NCBI RefSeq assembly: GCF_007856155.1
Contig: NZ_CP042266.1
Location: 4,960,001-5,024,000, forward strand
Source of the DNA: Streptomyces qinzhouensis
Lineage (GTDB): Bacteria; Actinomycetota; Actinomycetes; Streptomycetales; Streptomycetaceae
Reading direction: 5' to 3'
Length of the DNA stretch: 64,000 bases
The notes below the pieces were generated by a model that worked only from the letters and a program-made list of their open reading frames with translations, was not told where the DNA came from and made no database searches. Of this stretch, positions 54,102 through 63,523 are shown one piece after another. How positions within the stretch are numbered: the first letter of the stretch is position 1; each line of letters starts with the position of its first letter. Position numbers and translations under genes: made by a program.

Positions 54102-55961
54102 GTGGCGCGCGACGCTGTGCTTTCCGGCAGCCCCGGGGCCCTCGGCACCCTCCCCACCAACCACAAGGCACTGATTGCCTGGGTCGACGAGATCGCGTCG
54201 ATCACCCAGCCCGACCGGATCGTCTGGTGCGACGGCTCCGAGGCGGAGTACGAGCGCCTGTGCGAGGAGCTCGTCACCAAGGGCACCTTCAGGAAACTGG
54301 ACCCGGTCAAGCGCCCGAACTCGTACTACGCGGCCTCGGACCCCACCGATGTGGCCCGGGTCGAGGACCGTACCTTCATCTGCTCCGAGAAGGAGGAGGA
54401 CGCCGGCCCGACCAACCACTGGAAGGCCCCGGCGGAGATGAAGGAGATCTTCGCCGGCGAGAACGGCATCTTCCACGGCGCCATGCGCGGCCGCACGATG
54501 TACGTGGTCCCCTTCTGCATGGGCCCGCTCGGCTCCCCGCTCTCCGCCATCGGCGTCGAGATCACCGACTCCGCCTATGTCGCGGTCTCCATGCGCACCA
54601 TGACCCGGATGGGGCAGCCCGTCCTGGACGAGCTGGGCTCCGACGGCTTCTTCGTCAAGGCCGTCCACACCCTCGGCGCCCCGCTCGCCGACGGCGAGGC
54701 CGACGTCCCGTGGCCGTGCAACTCCACCAAGTACATCTCGCACTTCCCGGAGACCCGCGAGATCTGGTCCTACGGCTCCGGCTACGGCGGCAACGCCCTG
54801 CTCGGCAAGAAGTGCTACGCCCTGCGGATCGCCTCGGTCATGGCACGTGACGAGGGCTGGCTCGCCGAGCACATGCTGATCCTCAAGCTCACCCCGCCGA
54901 AGGGTGAGGCCGAGTCCGCCCAGTCCCCCAAGTACGTGGCCGCAGCCTTCCCCTCCGCCTGCGGCAAGACCAACCTCGCCATGCTGGAGCCCACGATCCC
55001 CGGCTGGACCGTGGAAACCATCGGCGACGACATCGCCTGGATGCGGTTCGGCGAGGACGGCCAGCTGTACGCGATCAACCCCGAGGCCGGCTTCTTCGGT
55101 GTCGCGCCCGGCACCGGCGAGCACACCAACGCCAACGCGATGAAGACCCTCTGGGGCAACGCCGTCTTCACCAATGTCGCCCTCACCGACGAGAACGACA
55201 TCTGGTGGGAGGGCATGACGGAGGAGACCCCGGCCCGTCTCACCGACTGGAAGGGCAACGACTGGACGCCCGCGACCGGTACCCCGGCCGCCCACCCGAA
55301 CGCCCGCTTCACCGTCCCGGCGTCCCAGTGCCCGACCGTCGCACCCGAGTGGGAGGACCCCAAGGGCGTCCCGATCTCCGCGATCCTCTTCGGTGGCCGC
55401 CGCGCCTCCGCCGTACCGCTGGTCACCGAGTCCTTCAGCTGGCAGCACGGTGTCTTCCTCGGCGCGAACGTCGCCTCCGAGAAGACCGCCGCCGCCGAGG
55501 GCAAGGTCGGCGAGCTGCGCCGCGACCCCTTCGCCATGCTGCCGTTCTGCGGCTACAACATGGGCGACTACATGGCCCACTGGATCAAGGTCGGCCAGAG
55601 TGCGGACCCGGCGAAACTGCCGAAGATCTTCTACGTCAACTGGTTCCGCAAGAACGACCGGGGCGAGTTCGTCTGGCCGGGCTTCGGCGAGAACAGCCGG
55701 GTCCTGAAGTGGATCGTGGAGCGCCTCGACGGCCGTGCCGAGGGTGTGAAGACCCCGATCGGCGTGCTGCCGACGGCCGAGGCGCTGGACACCGACGGTC
55801 TTGAGCTGTCCGAGGAGGACCTGTCCTTCCTGCTGACCGTCGACCCCGAGGTCTGGCGCGAGGAGGCGGCCCTGATCCCCGAGCACCTCAACACCTTCGG
55901 CGACCACACGCCCAAGGAGCTGTGGGACGAATACCGCGCCCTGGTGGCCCGCCTGGGCTGA
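54102..55961 (+). CDS. pckA: Phosphoenolpyruvate carboxykinase (GTP)
   Basis: 619 aa. Converts oxaloacetate and GTP to PEP, CO2 and GDP in gluconeogenesis. The kinase P-loop [13 protein letters not shown], the GDDIAW motif, [14 protein letters not shown], and the GTP-type FGGRRAS are all present. GTG 54102 lies 5 nt after AGGAG; the longer frame upstream begins with Cys-rich non-homologous residues. Monocistronic, with coding sequence of typical core-gene bias. Confidence 0.96.
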   Translation: MARDAVLSGSPGALGTLPTNHKALIAWVDEIASITQPDRIVWCDGSEAEYERLCEELVTKGTFRKLDPVKRPNSYYAASDPTDVARVEDRTFICSEKEEDAGPTNHWKAPAEMKEIFAGENGIFHGAMRGRTMYVVPFCMGPLGSPLSAIGVEITDSAYVAVSMRTMTRMGQPVLDELGSDGFFVKAVHTLGAPLADGEADVPWPCNSTKYISHFPETREIWSYGSGYGGNALLGKKCYALRIASVMARDEGWLAEHMLILKLTPPKGEAESAQSPKYVAAAFPSACGKTNLAMLEPTIPGWTVETIGDDIAWMRFGEDGQLYAINPEAGFFGVAPGTGEHTNANAMKTLWGNAVFTNVALTDENDIWWEGMTEETPARLTDWKGNDWTPATGTPAAHPNARFTVPASQCPTVAPEWEDPKGVPISAILFGGRRASAVPLVTESFSWQHGVFLGANVASEKTAAAEGKVGELRRDPFAMLPFCGYNMGDYMAHWIKVGQSADPAKLPKIFYVNWFRKNDRGEFVWPGFGENSRVLKWIVERLDGRAEGVKTPIGVLPTAEALDTDGLELSEEDLSFLLTVDPEVWREEAALIPEHLNTFGDHTPKELWDEYRALVARLG

Positions 55962-56124
55962 CCCATGAACCGGGGCCGGGCGCGCACGAACGCGTCCGTC
56001 CCCGTCTGCGGCGGTCCTGCCGACCACACCGCCCTGACCTGTGGAGTGTCCTCACCGGTCCGCCGCCCCCGGCCCCGACGCCTACCGACCAGGCGCCGGG
56101 GCCGGCGTGTTTCCCGGCCGGGGC

Positions 56125-56661
56125 TCAGTAGCCGTCGACCCGTTCGCCCTCGGGGACCTGATAGCAGCCGGACACTACGCGCAGGGAGAGGTTCGGCCGT
56201 TCGTTCTTCGCCTTGTGGACGATATTGACGCTGAAGCTCTGCGCGTCATTGTCGGCGGTCAGATTGACGTTCTTGTTGCGGCTGGTGTCGGGCCCGTATT
56301 CGACGATCTTCCAGCCGAGGGCAGGCAGCTCGGTCCTGAGCCGCTCCATGACGCCCGCCAGCTGATCGGGCGATTCGGGGTAGAAGCTCGATGGGTGATA
56401 CGTCTGGAAGTGCTTTTCCGGGTCCCTTCCGTCACCGCATTCGGTGATTCTGACCCCGCCCCGGGACGTCTCCCCCTTGATCTTGATCAGGTCAAGGAGC
56501 TCCTTGGCGGCCCGCTCTGTCTGCTCTCGGGCGTCGGCGAGGTTGCTGACGCCTGCGGAGGGAACAGAATTGTCTGACTGTCCGGAGTCGCTCATACCGC
56601 ATCCCGTGATCAAGGTGAGTGCCAGCCCCAGCGAGAGGGCCACGGCTGGTTTCCTAGTCAT
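56125..56661 (-). CDS. Lipoprotein, third gene of the WXG-like/DUF1023 operon
   Basis: 178 aa. Lipobox LITGC after a short signal peptide, then a polar helix (ADAREQTERAAKELLDLIKIKG) and a beta-rich domain ending SGCYQVPEGERVDGY. ATG 56661 overlaps the upstream stop by 8 nt, so expression is coupled. It may be an immunity or partner lipoprotein for the neighbouring hydrolase. Family unknown to me, although similar lipoproteins recur beside DUF1023 genes in Streptomyces. Confidence 0.78.
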   Translation of the reverse strand: MTRKPAVALSLGLALTLITGCGMSDSGQSDNSVPSAGVSNLADAREQTERAAKELLDLIKIKGETSRGGVRITECGDGRDPEKHFQTYHPSSFYPESPDQLAGVMERLRTELPALGWKIVEYGPDTSRNKNVNLTADNDAQSFSVNIVHKAKNERPNLSLRVVSGCYQVPEGERVDGY

Positions 56662-58453
56662 CAAGCTTCACGTTCCCGTAGTTTCCGGTGACGACCTCTG
56701 CCTGGTTGTCGAGCGACCGCGTATCGGCCTTCCAGTAGTTGCTATGGCCGTTGGTGTCCGTGGTCATCTGGTTCGCCCCGAACAAGGAGTCGCTGGGGAT
56801 GATTCCCGTAATGACCTGGTGGCCGATCTGCTGGCCGCCGCCATGCCCGTAGCGGCCGATGTCCGGCACCCAGTCCCCGGGCGCCTCCTGGTTCCAGACC
56901 CGGCCCTTCGGTACGTCCAGTTCCTCGGCGGAGCCCACCTGGACCCCGGGGCTGCCCGCGAAGATCAGGTCATCGGCGTTGAGATCGCCCTGCCTGGCCG
57001 CGGAGCCGATCAAGGTCGAGCCGTACGAATGGCCGATGACCGTTGTATGACCCGGTCCTTCGGCGGTTCTGGAGGTGTCGAGTCCGTCGAGGAACCGGTT
57101 GAGGGCCGGCGCCCCGTTATTGGCGTAGTGACTGAAAGGGGCGTCCTTCGCGGGATGGTCGGGCGCGTCATAACCGATCCAGGTGATGGTGGCGACGGAA
57201 TCGCCGTTGCCGGCATCGTTCGCCGCCTCCCACAAGGTCGTCATCCGGCTGATATCACCCCCGACCTTCTCCAGGCTCGCCCCCGTCCCCGGCACAAAGA
57301 CCGCCGTGTGATCGGCCGTATCGGGGTTTCCATTGGCGATGATCGCCCGTCCGTCGCCCTCGGTACTGAAACCGAGCAGATACGCCTCCGGCATCCCCTT
57401 GGTCCCCGTATCGTCGAAGCGCTCCTCGATCCGCTCCATGCCTTTGAGCCCTCGGGTCAGCCGCTCCTCTTCCTTCTCGTACTTCCGGACCCAGTCCATG
57501 TACTCGTCCGAGTACACCCTCACCGGTCCCCGGGCGGTATTGATCCAGGTGTGCTTGTTCTCCGGCGCGGGCGGGATCGCGTTCAGCGCGAGCTGGTACT
57601 CCCCGTGCTTCTGGGCGAGGACCGTACGGTTCGCCTCGTCGCGCGCGGTGGCCGGAATGCCATCCAGCGCCCCGACACTCGCCGGGTTCATGGCGATGTA
57701 GGCATTCTGCTGCTCGTCCGTGAGGCCCCGCCACCATTCGGCGTTCCGAGCCGGCGAGGCGTCCTTGGGCGGGCCCTCGATCGTCGCCAGATACGTACCC
57801 GCCGCGTCCCGTACTCCGCTGGTGTCGGCCGTGGTGTCCGTCCAGTCCCGGGCGGAGACCGTGAGGTCGTCGTCCGCCTTGAGGGCACGGAGTTTCGGGG
57901 CCCACTTCTCGTCGGTGGCCGTGGCCTCCGCCAGCGCGTTGGTGATCCGTACCGCGATGTCGTAGGCGGGCCCCGCGTACGGGTTCGGATACTGATAGGC
58001 GGCCTGCCGGCCGACGTCCCGGGCCTGCGGGCTGTCGTCCCCGTACCCCCGGGTGGTGCCCCCGCCGGGGGTCTCGCCGTCGACCTTGCCCGGGCCCGCC
58101 GGATACGTCACCGTACCGTCGTCGTTCACCGTGAACTTCCGGGACTCGGCCTCCGCGAGGGCCGACTCCAGCTTCCGCTTCGCCGCGGCGATATCGAAGG
58201 CGAAGGCGTTGAGCGCCGTACTGATCACACCGCACTCGACCTGGGTGTACTGGAAGTTCTTGCCCAGCTCCCGCACCTCGCCGAGCGCCGCATCGAAGGC
58301 CTCGCCCTCCAGGCCCGCCTTCCGCATCCCGCCGATCACACCGCCCTCGAGCTGATCCTTCGCCGCCTGCGCCATATCGGCGAGGGCGCGGTATCCGTCG
58401 GCGGCGCTCTCGTACTCGGCGGGCTTCAGGCTCTTCAGAGTCTTCAGATCCAC
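56654..58453 (-). CDS. DUF1023-type alpha/beta hydrolase
   Basis: 599 aa. A helical N-terminal region (about 1-290, EYESAADGYRALADMAQAAKDQLEGG resembling WXG-type helices) followed by an alpha/beta-hydrolase domain with the nucleophile elbow GHSYGST and upstream VFVPGTGASLE. GTG 58453 is chosen 7 nt after the preceding stop. Families like this are often exported or surface associated, but no signal peptide is present here, so export through an ESX-like system is possible. Substrate unknown. Confidence 0.8.
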   Translation of the reverse strand: MDLKTLKSLKPAEYESAADGYRALADMAQAAKDQLEGGVIGGMRKAGLEGEAFDAALGEVRELGKNFQYTQVECGVISTALNAFAFDIAAAKRKLESALAEAESRKFTVNDDGTVTYPAGPGKVDGETPGGGTTRGYGDDSPQARDVGRQAAYQYPNPYAGPAYDIAVRITNALAEATATDEKWAPKLRALKADDDLTVSARDWTDTTADTSGVRDAAGTYLATIEGPPKDASPARNAEWWRGLTDEQQNAYIAMNPASVGALDGIPATARDEANRTVLAQKHGEYQLALNAIPPAPENKHTWINTARGPVRVYSDEYMDWVRKYEKEEERLTRGLKGMERIEERFDDTGTKGMPEAYLLGFSTEGDGRAIIANGNPDTADHTAVFVPGTGASLEKVGGDISRMTTLWEAANDAGNGDSVATITWIGYDAPDHPAKDAPFSHYANNGAPALNRFLDGLDTSRTAEGPGHTTVIGHSYGSTLIGSAARQGDLNADDLIFAGSPGVQVGSAEELDVPKGRVWNQEAPGDWVPDIGRYGHGGGQQIGHQVITGIIPSDSLFGANQMTTDTNGHSNYWKADTRSLDNQAEVVTGNYGNVKLDD

Positions 58454-58460
58454 GACGCCG

Positions 58461-58919
58461 TCACCGTTCCCTCGGGACGCAGGCGATGTCGTCGCGGTCC
58501 GCGAACTCCGCCCGCACCTTGTCGACCTCGGCCCGCACGGCCTCATCGGACAGCAGCAGATCCCGGCCGACCTTCTCCAGAATCCCCTGGAGGCTCCCGC
58601 AGCGCCGGCTCACCTCATCGGCGTACTTCTGCCAGGAGGCGTACAACTCCTTCTGGGCCGCCGCGCTGAGGCATCCTGAAGTCTCCCCGAGCCCCGACTG
58701 GCCGTTCTCCAGCTTGCCGAGTGCCGTCGTGACGCCCTTGCGTAAGGAGCCGACGCCCTCACCGGCCGCGAGCCACGCCTGCCGGCTGGACTTCAGCCCT
58801 TTGGTGACCGTGCTGACGGACGGGCCGGTTTCATCCGGCGGCAGCCCGTTCAACTGCATCGCCGGGGTGTTCCGTTCGGCCACATCCGCCTTGATCTGTT
58901 CCCACTCGTCCCATGCCAC
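58461..58919 (-). CDS. WXG100-like helical protein, first gene of the operon
   Basis: 152 aa, essentially all helical. Starts VAWDEWEQIKADVAERN, contains SRQAWLAAGEGVGSLRKG and ASWQKYADEVSRRCGSL, similar to streptomycete proteins placed before DUF1023 hydrolases and distantly like WXG100 ESX substrates, though a clean WxG turn is not obvious. GTG 58919 follows GGGGGGAG. Cys near the C-terminus (IACVPRER). Confidence 0.7.
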   Translation of the reverse strand: MAWDEWEQIKADVAERNTPAMQLNGLPPDETGPSVSTVTKGLKSSRQAWLAAGEGVGSLRKGVTTALGKLENGQSGLGETSGCLSAAAQKELYASWQKYADEVSRRCGSLQGILEKVGRDLLLSDEAVRAEVDKVRAEFADRDDIACVPRER

Positions 58920-59092
58920 GCGTGCTCCCCCCGGCCGCAGCCTTCCCGACCCATGCAGATTTTTCCCGACCCTACCGGCCGTACGGGGGCCGGACACGGG
59001 GGCAGGACCGGCGACCGCGGGTATCACCAAGACCCCGCCCACCAGGGTGGACGGGGTCCCGGTTCCGCACGGTTCCGTGCCTGCCGCAGCCC

Positions 59093-59476
59093 TCAGGCGG
59101 CGGCCAGCGGCGCCGCGTCGATCGACGCGGCATGGGCGTCCATCCGCTCGGCGGCCAGGATCGCCACCGCCGTATCGGCCCGGGACGCGGCGACCACCAA
59201 GGCGCGCCCGGCCAGCGTGTGCGCTCGGCGGTGCAGCGCCGTCGGGTCGGCCCCGGTCAGCGCCGTATGCCGGGCGGGCGGCGCTCCGCGCAACCGGGCG
59301 ACCTGGGCCGCGATCCGGTCGGCGGCCGGGCCCAGTCCCAGCTCGTCGGTGACCGCCAGCAGCGCGGAGAGATGGCCGGCGAGCTGGATGTCCAGCTCCT
59401 CCTCGCGGGAGCGGTGCGGGTACGCGGCGGTGTCGGCCATCGAGTGGACAGACCTGGTGCGGATCGGCTCGTACAT
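59093..59476 (-). CDS. Hypothetical helical protein
   Basis: 127 aa, Ala/Leu-rich helices with REEELDIQLAGHLSALLAVTDELGLG and RRAHTLAGRALVVAASRADTAVAILAAERMDAHA. No membrane segment or catalytic motif. ATG 59476 has AGGAGG 9 nt upstream, and an A/T-rich promoter (AAACTTTAGACTTAATCC) lies before it. Downstream of the aminotransferase on the same strand but probably with its own promoter. Function unknown. Confidence 0.7.
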   Translation of the reverse strand: MYEPIRTRSVHSMADTAAYPHRSREEELDIQLAGHLSALLAVTDELGLGPAADRIAAQVARLRGAPPARHTALTGADPTALHRRAHTLAGRALVVAASRADTAVAILAAERMDAHAASIDAAPLAAA

Positions 59477-59612
59477 GAAGATGGCCTCCTGCTCACTGTC
59501 AGGAGACCATCCTACCTTGGATTAAGTCTAAAGTTTGTCCCGATCGGAACTCTGGTTGGAGCTCCGGTCGGAATCCGGTTGGAAATCGGCGCGATCCGAT
59601 GGGCGGGGCGGC

Positions 59613-60824
59613 TCAGTGCTGGCTGTAGCCGTCCAGGAACGATCCGATCCGGGTCACCGCATCCGCCAGGTCCTTGGTCGCGGGCAGGGTGACGATCCGG
59701 AAGTGATCCGGCTCGGGCCAGTTGAAGCCCGTCCCGTGGACCACCATGATCTTCTCGGCCCGGAGCAGGTCGAGCACCATCTGCCGGTCGTCCTTGATCT
59801 TGTAGACGGTCGGGTCCAGCCTCGGGAAGAGATAGAGCGCGCCCTTCGGCTTCACACAGGTCACACCGGGGATCCGGGTCAGCAGGTCGTACGCCGCGTC
59901 GCGCTGCTCCAGGATCCGCCCGCCCGGCAGCACCAGGTCCTCGATGGACTGCCGGCCGCCGAGCGCGGTGGCCACCGCGTGCTGCGAGGGCATGTTCGCG
60001 CACAGCCGCATATTGGCGAGGATGGTCAGCCCCTCGATATAGGAGGAGGCGTGCGCCTTGGGGCCGCAGACCGCCAGCCAGCCGGAGCGGTATCCGGCGA
60101 CCCGGTAGTTCTTGGACAGCCCGTTGAAGGTGAGGGTCAGCAGGTCCGGGGCGATCGCGGCGGTCGGGGTGTGGGTCGCGCCGTCGTAGAGGATCTTGTC
60201 GTAGATCTCGTCGGAGCAGACCACCAGCCGGTGGCGGCGGGCGATCTCGGTCAGCCCGCGCAGCATCTCCTCGTCGTAGACCGCACCCGTGGGGTTGTTC
60301 GGGTTGATGATCACCAGGGCCTTGGTGCGGTCGGTGATCTTCCGCTCCAGATCGGCGAGGTCGGGCATCCAGTCCGACTGCTCGTCGCAGCGGTAGTGCA
60401 CCGCGGTGCCCCCGGCCAGCGAGACGGACGCCGTCCACAGCGGATAGTCCGGCGCCGGGACCAGGACCTCGTCCCCGTCGTCGAGCAGGGCCTGCATCGA
60501 CATCTGGATCAGCTCGGAGACGCCGTTGCCCAGATAGATGTCCTCGACATCGAGGTCGATGCCCCTGGTCTGGTAGTGCTGCATCACCGCACGCCGTGCG
60601 GAGAGCAGCCCCTTCGCATCCCCGTATCCGTGGGCACCGCCCACATTGCGGAGGATGTCCTCCAGGATCTCCGGCGGGCACTCGAAGCCGAAGGCCGCGG
60701 GGTTGCCGGTGTTCAGCTTGAGAATCCGGTGTCCTGCTGCCTCCAGCCGCATTGCCTCCTCAAGCACCGGACCGCGGATCTCGTAACAGACATTGGCGAG
60801 CTTCGTCGACTGGATCACCTGCAT
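59613..60824 (-). CDS. PLP-dependent aminotransferase, AlaA/AspC-type
   Basis: 403 aa class I/II aminotransferase. ILKLNTGNPAAFGFECP, YGDAKGLLSARRAV, NGVSELI, INPNNPTGAVY, SDEIYDKILYDG and the PLP Lys in FNGLSKNYRVAGYRSGW match the alanine/aspartate aminotransferase group (AlaA-like: pyruvate + glutamate to alanine). Only sequence similarity supports the substrate. ATG 60824. Ordinary core gene. Confidence 0.92.
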   Translation of the reverse strand: MQVIQSTKLANVCYEIRGPVLEEAMRLEAAGHRILKLNTGNPAAFGFECPPEILEDILRNVGGAHGYGDAKGLLSARRAVMQHYQTRGIDLDVEDIYLGNGVSELIQMSMQALLDDGDEVLVPAPDYPLWTASVSLAGGTAVHYRCDEQSDWMPDLADLERKITDRTKALVIINPNNPTGAVYDEEMLRGLTEIARRHRLVVCSDEIYDKILYDGATHTPTAAIAPDLLTLTFNGLSKNYRVAGYRSGWLAVCGPKAHASSYIEGLTILANMRLCANMPSQHAVATALGGRQSIEDLVLPGGRILEQRDAAYDLLTRIPGVTCVKPKGALYLFPRLDPTVYKIKDDRQMVLDLLRAEKIMVVHGTGFNWPEPDHFRIVTLPATKDLADAVTRIGSFLDGYSQH

Positions 60825-61029
60825 ATGCGTGAGCTTACGACCGCGGGTCGCCGCCCGCCGAGTGTTTTAGCCCACGTAGCCCCGGACCGGCCGGAGGGAG
60901 GTACGGGCGCGGTACCCGGGCGCGGGGCCGGACGAGGGGAGGCCCCGGGATGCGGCGAAGCACCCCGGGGCCTCGGGTCCGGCGGCCGGAAAACCGGCCG
61001 TTTCCCATTCCCTCATGACCGGTAAGAGA

Positions 61030-61263
61030 TCAGCCGTTCACGCAGGCGTTGCCGAGCGTCGGGTTCAGCAGCGCGATGATGTTCACCGTGTTGCCGCAGA
61101 GATTGATCGGAACATGAACCGGGATCTGGATCACATTGCCGGACAGAACGCCGGGGGAGTTGGCGGCGGCGCCGTTGGCGTTCGAGTCGGCCATCGCCGG
61201 AGCGGCCGCGCTCAGCGCCAGCAGAACGCCCGCAACGGCGGCGGCAGCCTTCTTGTGCTTCAT
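61030..61263 (-). CDS. Short chaplin
   Basis: 77 aa. Signal peptide 1-25 (AMA) and a single chaplin domain: ANSPGVLSGNVIQIPVHVPI, NLCGN...NACVNG with two Cys that form a disulfide loop. Chaplins self-assemble into amyloid-like fibres on aerial hyphae and spores, lowering surface tension. ATG 61263 has AAAGGAT. Divergent or co-clustered with rodlins; short form without sortase signal, so it probably attaches through long chaplins or by assembly. Confidence 0.93.
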   Translation of the reverse strand: MKHKKAAAAVAGVLLALSAAAPAMADSNANGAAANSPGVLSGNVIQIPVHVPINLCGNTVNIIALLNPTLGNACVNG

Positions 61264-61455
61264 TTTTCGATCCTTTCAGCGGCGGCACTGAACGCAGACA
61301 CGACCCTCGTGCGCTGCGCCGACAGTTCTCTGTTCCATGGCGCCCCCGCAGATCTAGTAACGACTGGGTTCCCGTCTGGAAACCTCGCCTATAGCGACCC
61401 GGGGAAAAGTCACTCGTATGCGAAGCAGTCCGGGGAGTTGCCCCGGAAAAGGGGT

Positions 61456-61486
61456 GTGCCCCCGGGCGCCGGGCGCTCGGGGGCAC
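61456..61486 (-). terminator. Hairpin after rodlin 1
   Basis: GTGCCCCCGGGCGC pairs with GCGCTCGGGGGCAC (one wobble), followed on the minus strand by CCCCTTTTCC. 19 nt after the rodlin stop. Confidence 0.75.
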
Positions 61487-61504
61487 AACTCACAGACGGA
61501 CGGC

Positions 61505-61915
61505 TCAGCTGTTGCCGGCGCCGTTGCCCGAGAGGACCGGGATGTTGCTGAGGATGTGCGAGAGCGGCTCGTCGCCCTTGGCCTGGGTCGAGTTCTCGGT
61601 GCACTGCTGGTTCTGCGGCGCCGACAGGATCGGGACGTCCTGGACGGCGATCGGGATGAGGCCGATGAGGGAACCGGCGTTGACCTTCGCGGGCAGGCCG
61701 ATGCAGGGCTTGTTCAGCGAACCCTGGACGAGGGCCATCTGCGGGCTCATGTCGCCGTGGGTGGCGGAGTTGCCGTACGTCTGCGAGGCGCCGTTGCCGC
61801 TGAAGGACGTGGTGCCGTTGTCGTTGCCGATGGCCATGGCCGGAGCGGCCATCGTGGCGCCGGCGCCCACCATCGAAGCGGTGACCGCAGCGGTGGCCAG
61901 AATCTTCTTGATCAC
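61505..61915 (-). CDS. Rodlin (RdlA/RdlB family), copy 1
   Basis: 136 aa. Signal peptide ending PAMA, then IGNDNGTTSFSGNGASQTYGN, GDMSPQMALVQGSLNKPCIGLP and SAPQNQQCTENSTQAKGDE, ending SNIPVLSGNGAGNS. Rodlins align chaplin filaments into the rodlet layer of aerial hyphae. GTG 61915 follows AAGGGAAC. Same direction as copy 2, unlike the divergent rdlA-rdlB of S. coelicolor. Confidence 0.95.
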   Translation of the reverse strand: MIKKILATAAVTASMVGAGATMAAPAMAIGNDNGTTSFSGNGASQTYGNSATHGDMSPQMALVQGSLNKPCIGLPAKVNAGSLIGLIPIAVQDVPILSAPQNQQCTENSTQAKGDEPLSHILSNIPVLSGNGAGNS

Positions 61916-62366
61916 TAGATGTTCCCTTTTCGCTATGAACGATCGATCGTGGAGCAGACTGATCAACTGCCCTCGATCCGTTTGGTTCCGCGCGTTCACC
62001 CGAAAGCCGTAATACGGCCGGATGGTCGACGCCCGGAATATCGGAGGAGGGACCGCGGACGGTCCCGTCCTCCGATACGGCGGACCGTGACTCGCCCCCG
62101 GACGCGCCATGCCAACTGGAAGCACGACTGCCCCACGACGCAATGCGCCGCCGGCTGGAGGCAGGCATCCGGAACGGATCCGATTCCACGGTCCGCGGGC
62201 TCATTCAATCAGCGCCACGGCCGTCTGTGGAGATCCGTTCACCCGTCTGCCGAGTGAATTTCCGCCGGATGGATTCCTTCGAAATGATGAGGCAATCGGA
62301 GCAGGGTTTTCGAGGAATCGATTCAGCAATTGCCGCGAGTGAGAACGGAAGGGTGGAAAAAAGGGG
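61916..62366. other. Promoter region between rodlins
   Basis: About 450 bp without a gene, A/T-enriched near 62200-62340. Contains the promoter of rodlin 1; no repeat noted. Confidence 0.5.
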
Positions 62367-62401
62367 GAAGCCCCCGGCACCGGGCGGGTGCCGGGGGCTT
62401 C
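62367..62401 (-). terminator. Canonical terminator of rodlin 2
   Basis: Perfect 15-bp stem GAAGCCCCCGGCACC/GGTGCCGGGGGCTTC, then CCCCCTTTTTTCC on the minus strand: a rare T-rich rho-independent terminator for this chromosome. Confidence 0.88.
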
Positions 62402-62426
62402 GTGCCGTCCGCTGTGGCGGGCCGCC

Positions 62427-62831
62427 TCAGCTGTTGGCGACGCCGTTGCCCGAGAGGACCGGGATGTTGCTGAGCAGGTGCGAGAGCGGCTCGTCGCCCT
62501 TGGCCTGCGTCGAGTTCTCGGTGCACTGCTGGTTCTGCGGGGCCGACAGGATCGGGATGTCCTGGACGGCGACCGGCACGAGGACGCCCACGAGGGAGCC
62601 GGCGTTGGCCTTCAGCGGCAGACCGATGCAGGGCTTGTTCAGCGACCCCTGGACCAGGCTGAGCTGGGGGCTCATGTCGCCGTAGGTCTCGGCGTTGCCG
62701 TAGGACTGCGACGCGCCGTTGCCGCTGACCGACGTGGTGCCCGTGTGGTCGCCGATGGCCATAGCCTGCCCGGCACCCGCGCCCACCACGGAGAGGCCGA
62801 CCACTGCGGTCGCCATAACCTTCTTGAGCAT
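62427..62831 (-). CDS. Rodlin, copy 2
   Basis: 134 aa. Signal peptide about 1-25 (QAMA) and the same core as copy 1 (GTTSVSGNGASQSYGN, GDMSPQLSLVQGSLNKPCIGLP, SAPQNQQCTENSTQAKGDE). ATG 62831 follows GAAGGACGGA. Divergent from a chaplin gene across 270 bp. Two conserved Cys as in copy 1. Confidence 0.95.
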   Translation of the reverse strand: MLKKVMATAVVGLSVVGAGAGQAMAIGDHTGTTSVSGNGASQSYGNAETYGDMSPQLSLVQGSLNKPCIGLPLKANAGSLVGVLVPVAVQDIPILSAPQNQQCTENSTQAKGDEPLSHLLSNIPVLSGNGVANS

Positions 62832-63101
62832 GTTCCGTCCTTCTGTCTCGTGGATGCCCACTAGCGGAGCGACCTGACAACAGCGGGCCGCCGAGTTTGG
62901 TTCTCCCGGTTCACCCCAATGGCGCACACGCCCTTGTCACGGGGCTCGGCGGCGGCCCCGTCCCGCGGCCGGATACGGGCGGTCGTTGGGCCGAACGGGG
63001 GTCCCCCGACATGTCGCCCGTGTCTCCGTGGCGCGTCGTCCGTTTCGATCTGTGTGAGCCCTTGCACAGGGCAGAACATCGAACAGAAGGTGCTATCTCC
63101 C

Positions 63102-63341
63102 ATGAACACTGCCAAGAAGGCCGCCGTGGTGCTCGCCACCGCCGGACTCGCCGCGGGTGCCGCCGCCGGCAACGCGTTCGCCAGCAGCGACGCGAACGGC
63201 GCCGCCGCCAACTCCCCGGGTGTCCTGTCGGGCAACGTGGTCCAGGTCCCGGTGCACGTGCCGGTCAACGTCTGCGGCAACTCGATCAACGTCATCGGGC
63301 TGCTGAACCCGGCCTTCGGCAACACCTGCGCCAACGCCTGA
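63102..63341 (+). CDS. Short chaplin, second copy
   Basis: 79 aa. Signal peptide 1-27 (AFA) and one chaplin domain ANSPGVLSGNVVQVPVHVPV, NVCGN...NTCANA. ATG 63102 (AGAAGG upstream). Closely similar to the chaplin at 61030, so the pair flanks the rodlins. Confidence 0.94.
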   Translation: MNTAKKAAVVLATAGLAAGAAAGNAFASSDANGAAANSPGVLSGNVVQVPVHVPVNVCGNSINVIGLLNPAFGNTCANA

Positions 63342-63361
63342 CGCCCCGCACGGCGCGTCAC

Positions 63362-63398
63362 GGGTGGTGCCCCCGGCTCCCGGCCGGGGGCACCACCC
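63362..63398 (+). terminator. Rho-independent terminator of the plus-strand chaplin
   Basis: 15-bp stem GGGTGGTGCCCCCGG/CCGGGGGCACCACCC followed by TTTTCTTT, 20 nt after the stop. Confidence 0.88.
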
Positions 63399-63460
63399 TT
63401 TTCTTTCCCGGGTGCACCGTCGTGCCCGGGTGCGCGCGGTCGCTCCCGGGCAGGTTGTTC

Positions 63461-63516
63461 CCGGGTACGGAGAAGGGGTACGGCCGCAGCGGCCGTACCC
63501 CCTTCTCCGTACCCGG
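63461..63516. terminator. Long bidirectional hairpin
   Basis: Arms of about 25 bp (CCGGGTACGGAGAAGGGG... and its complement, one bulge) around a 3-nt loop. It lies between the plus chaplin and the convergent gene at 63524. Confidence 0.78.
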
Positions 63517-63523
63517 ACGTCCC

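Noticed and set aside
54090..56027. Minus-strand frame opposite pckA
   Set aside because: Antisense shadow with no domain and no start signal.
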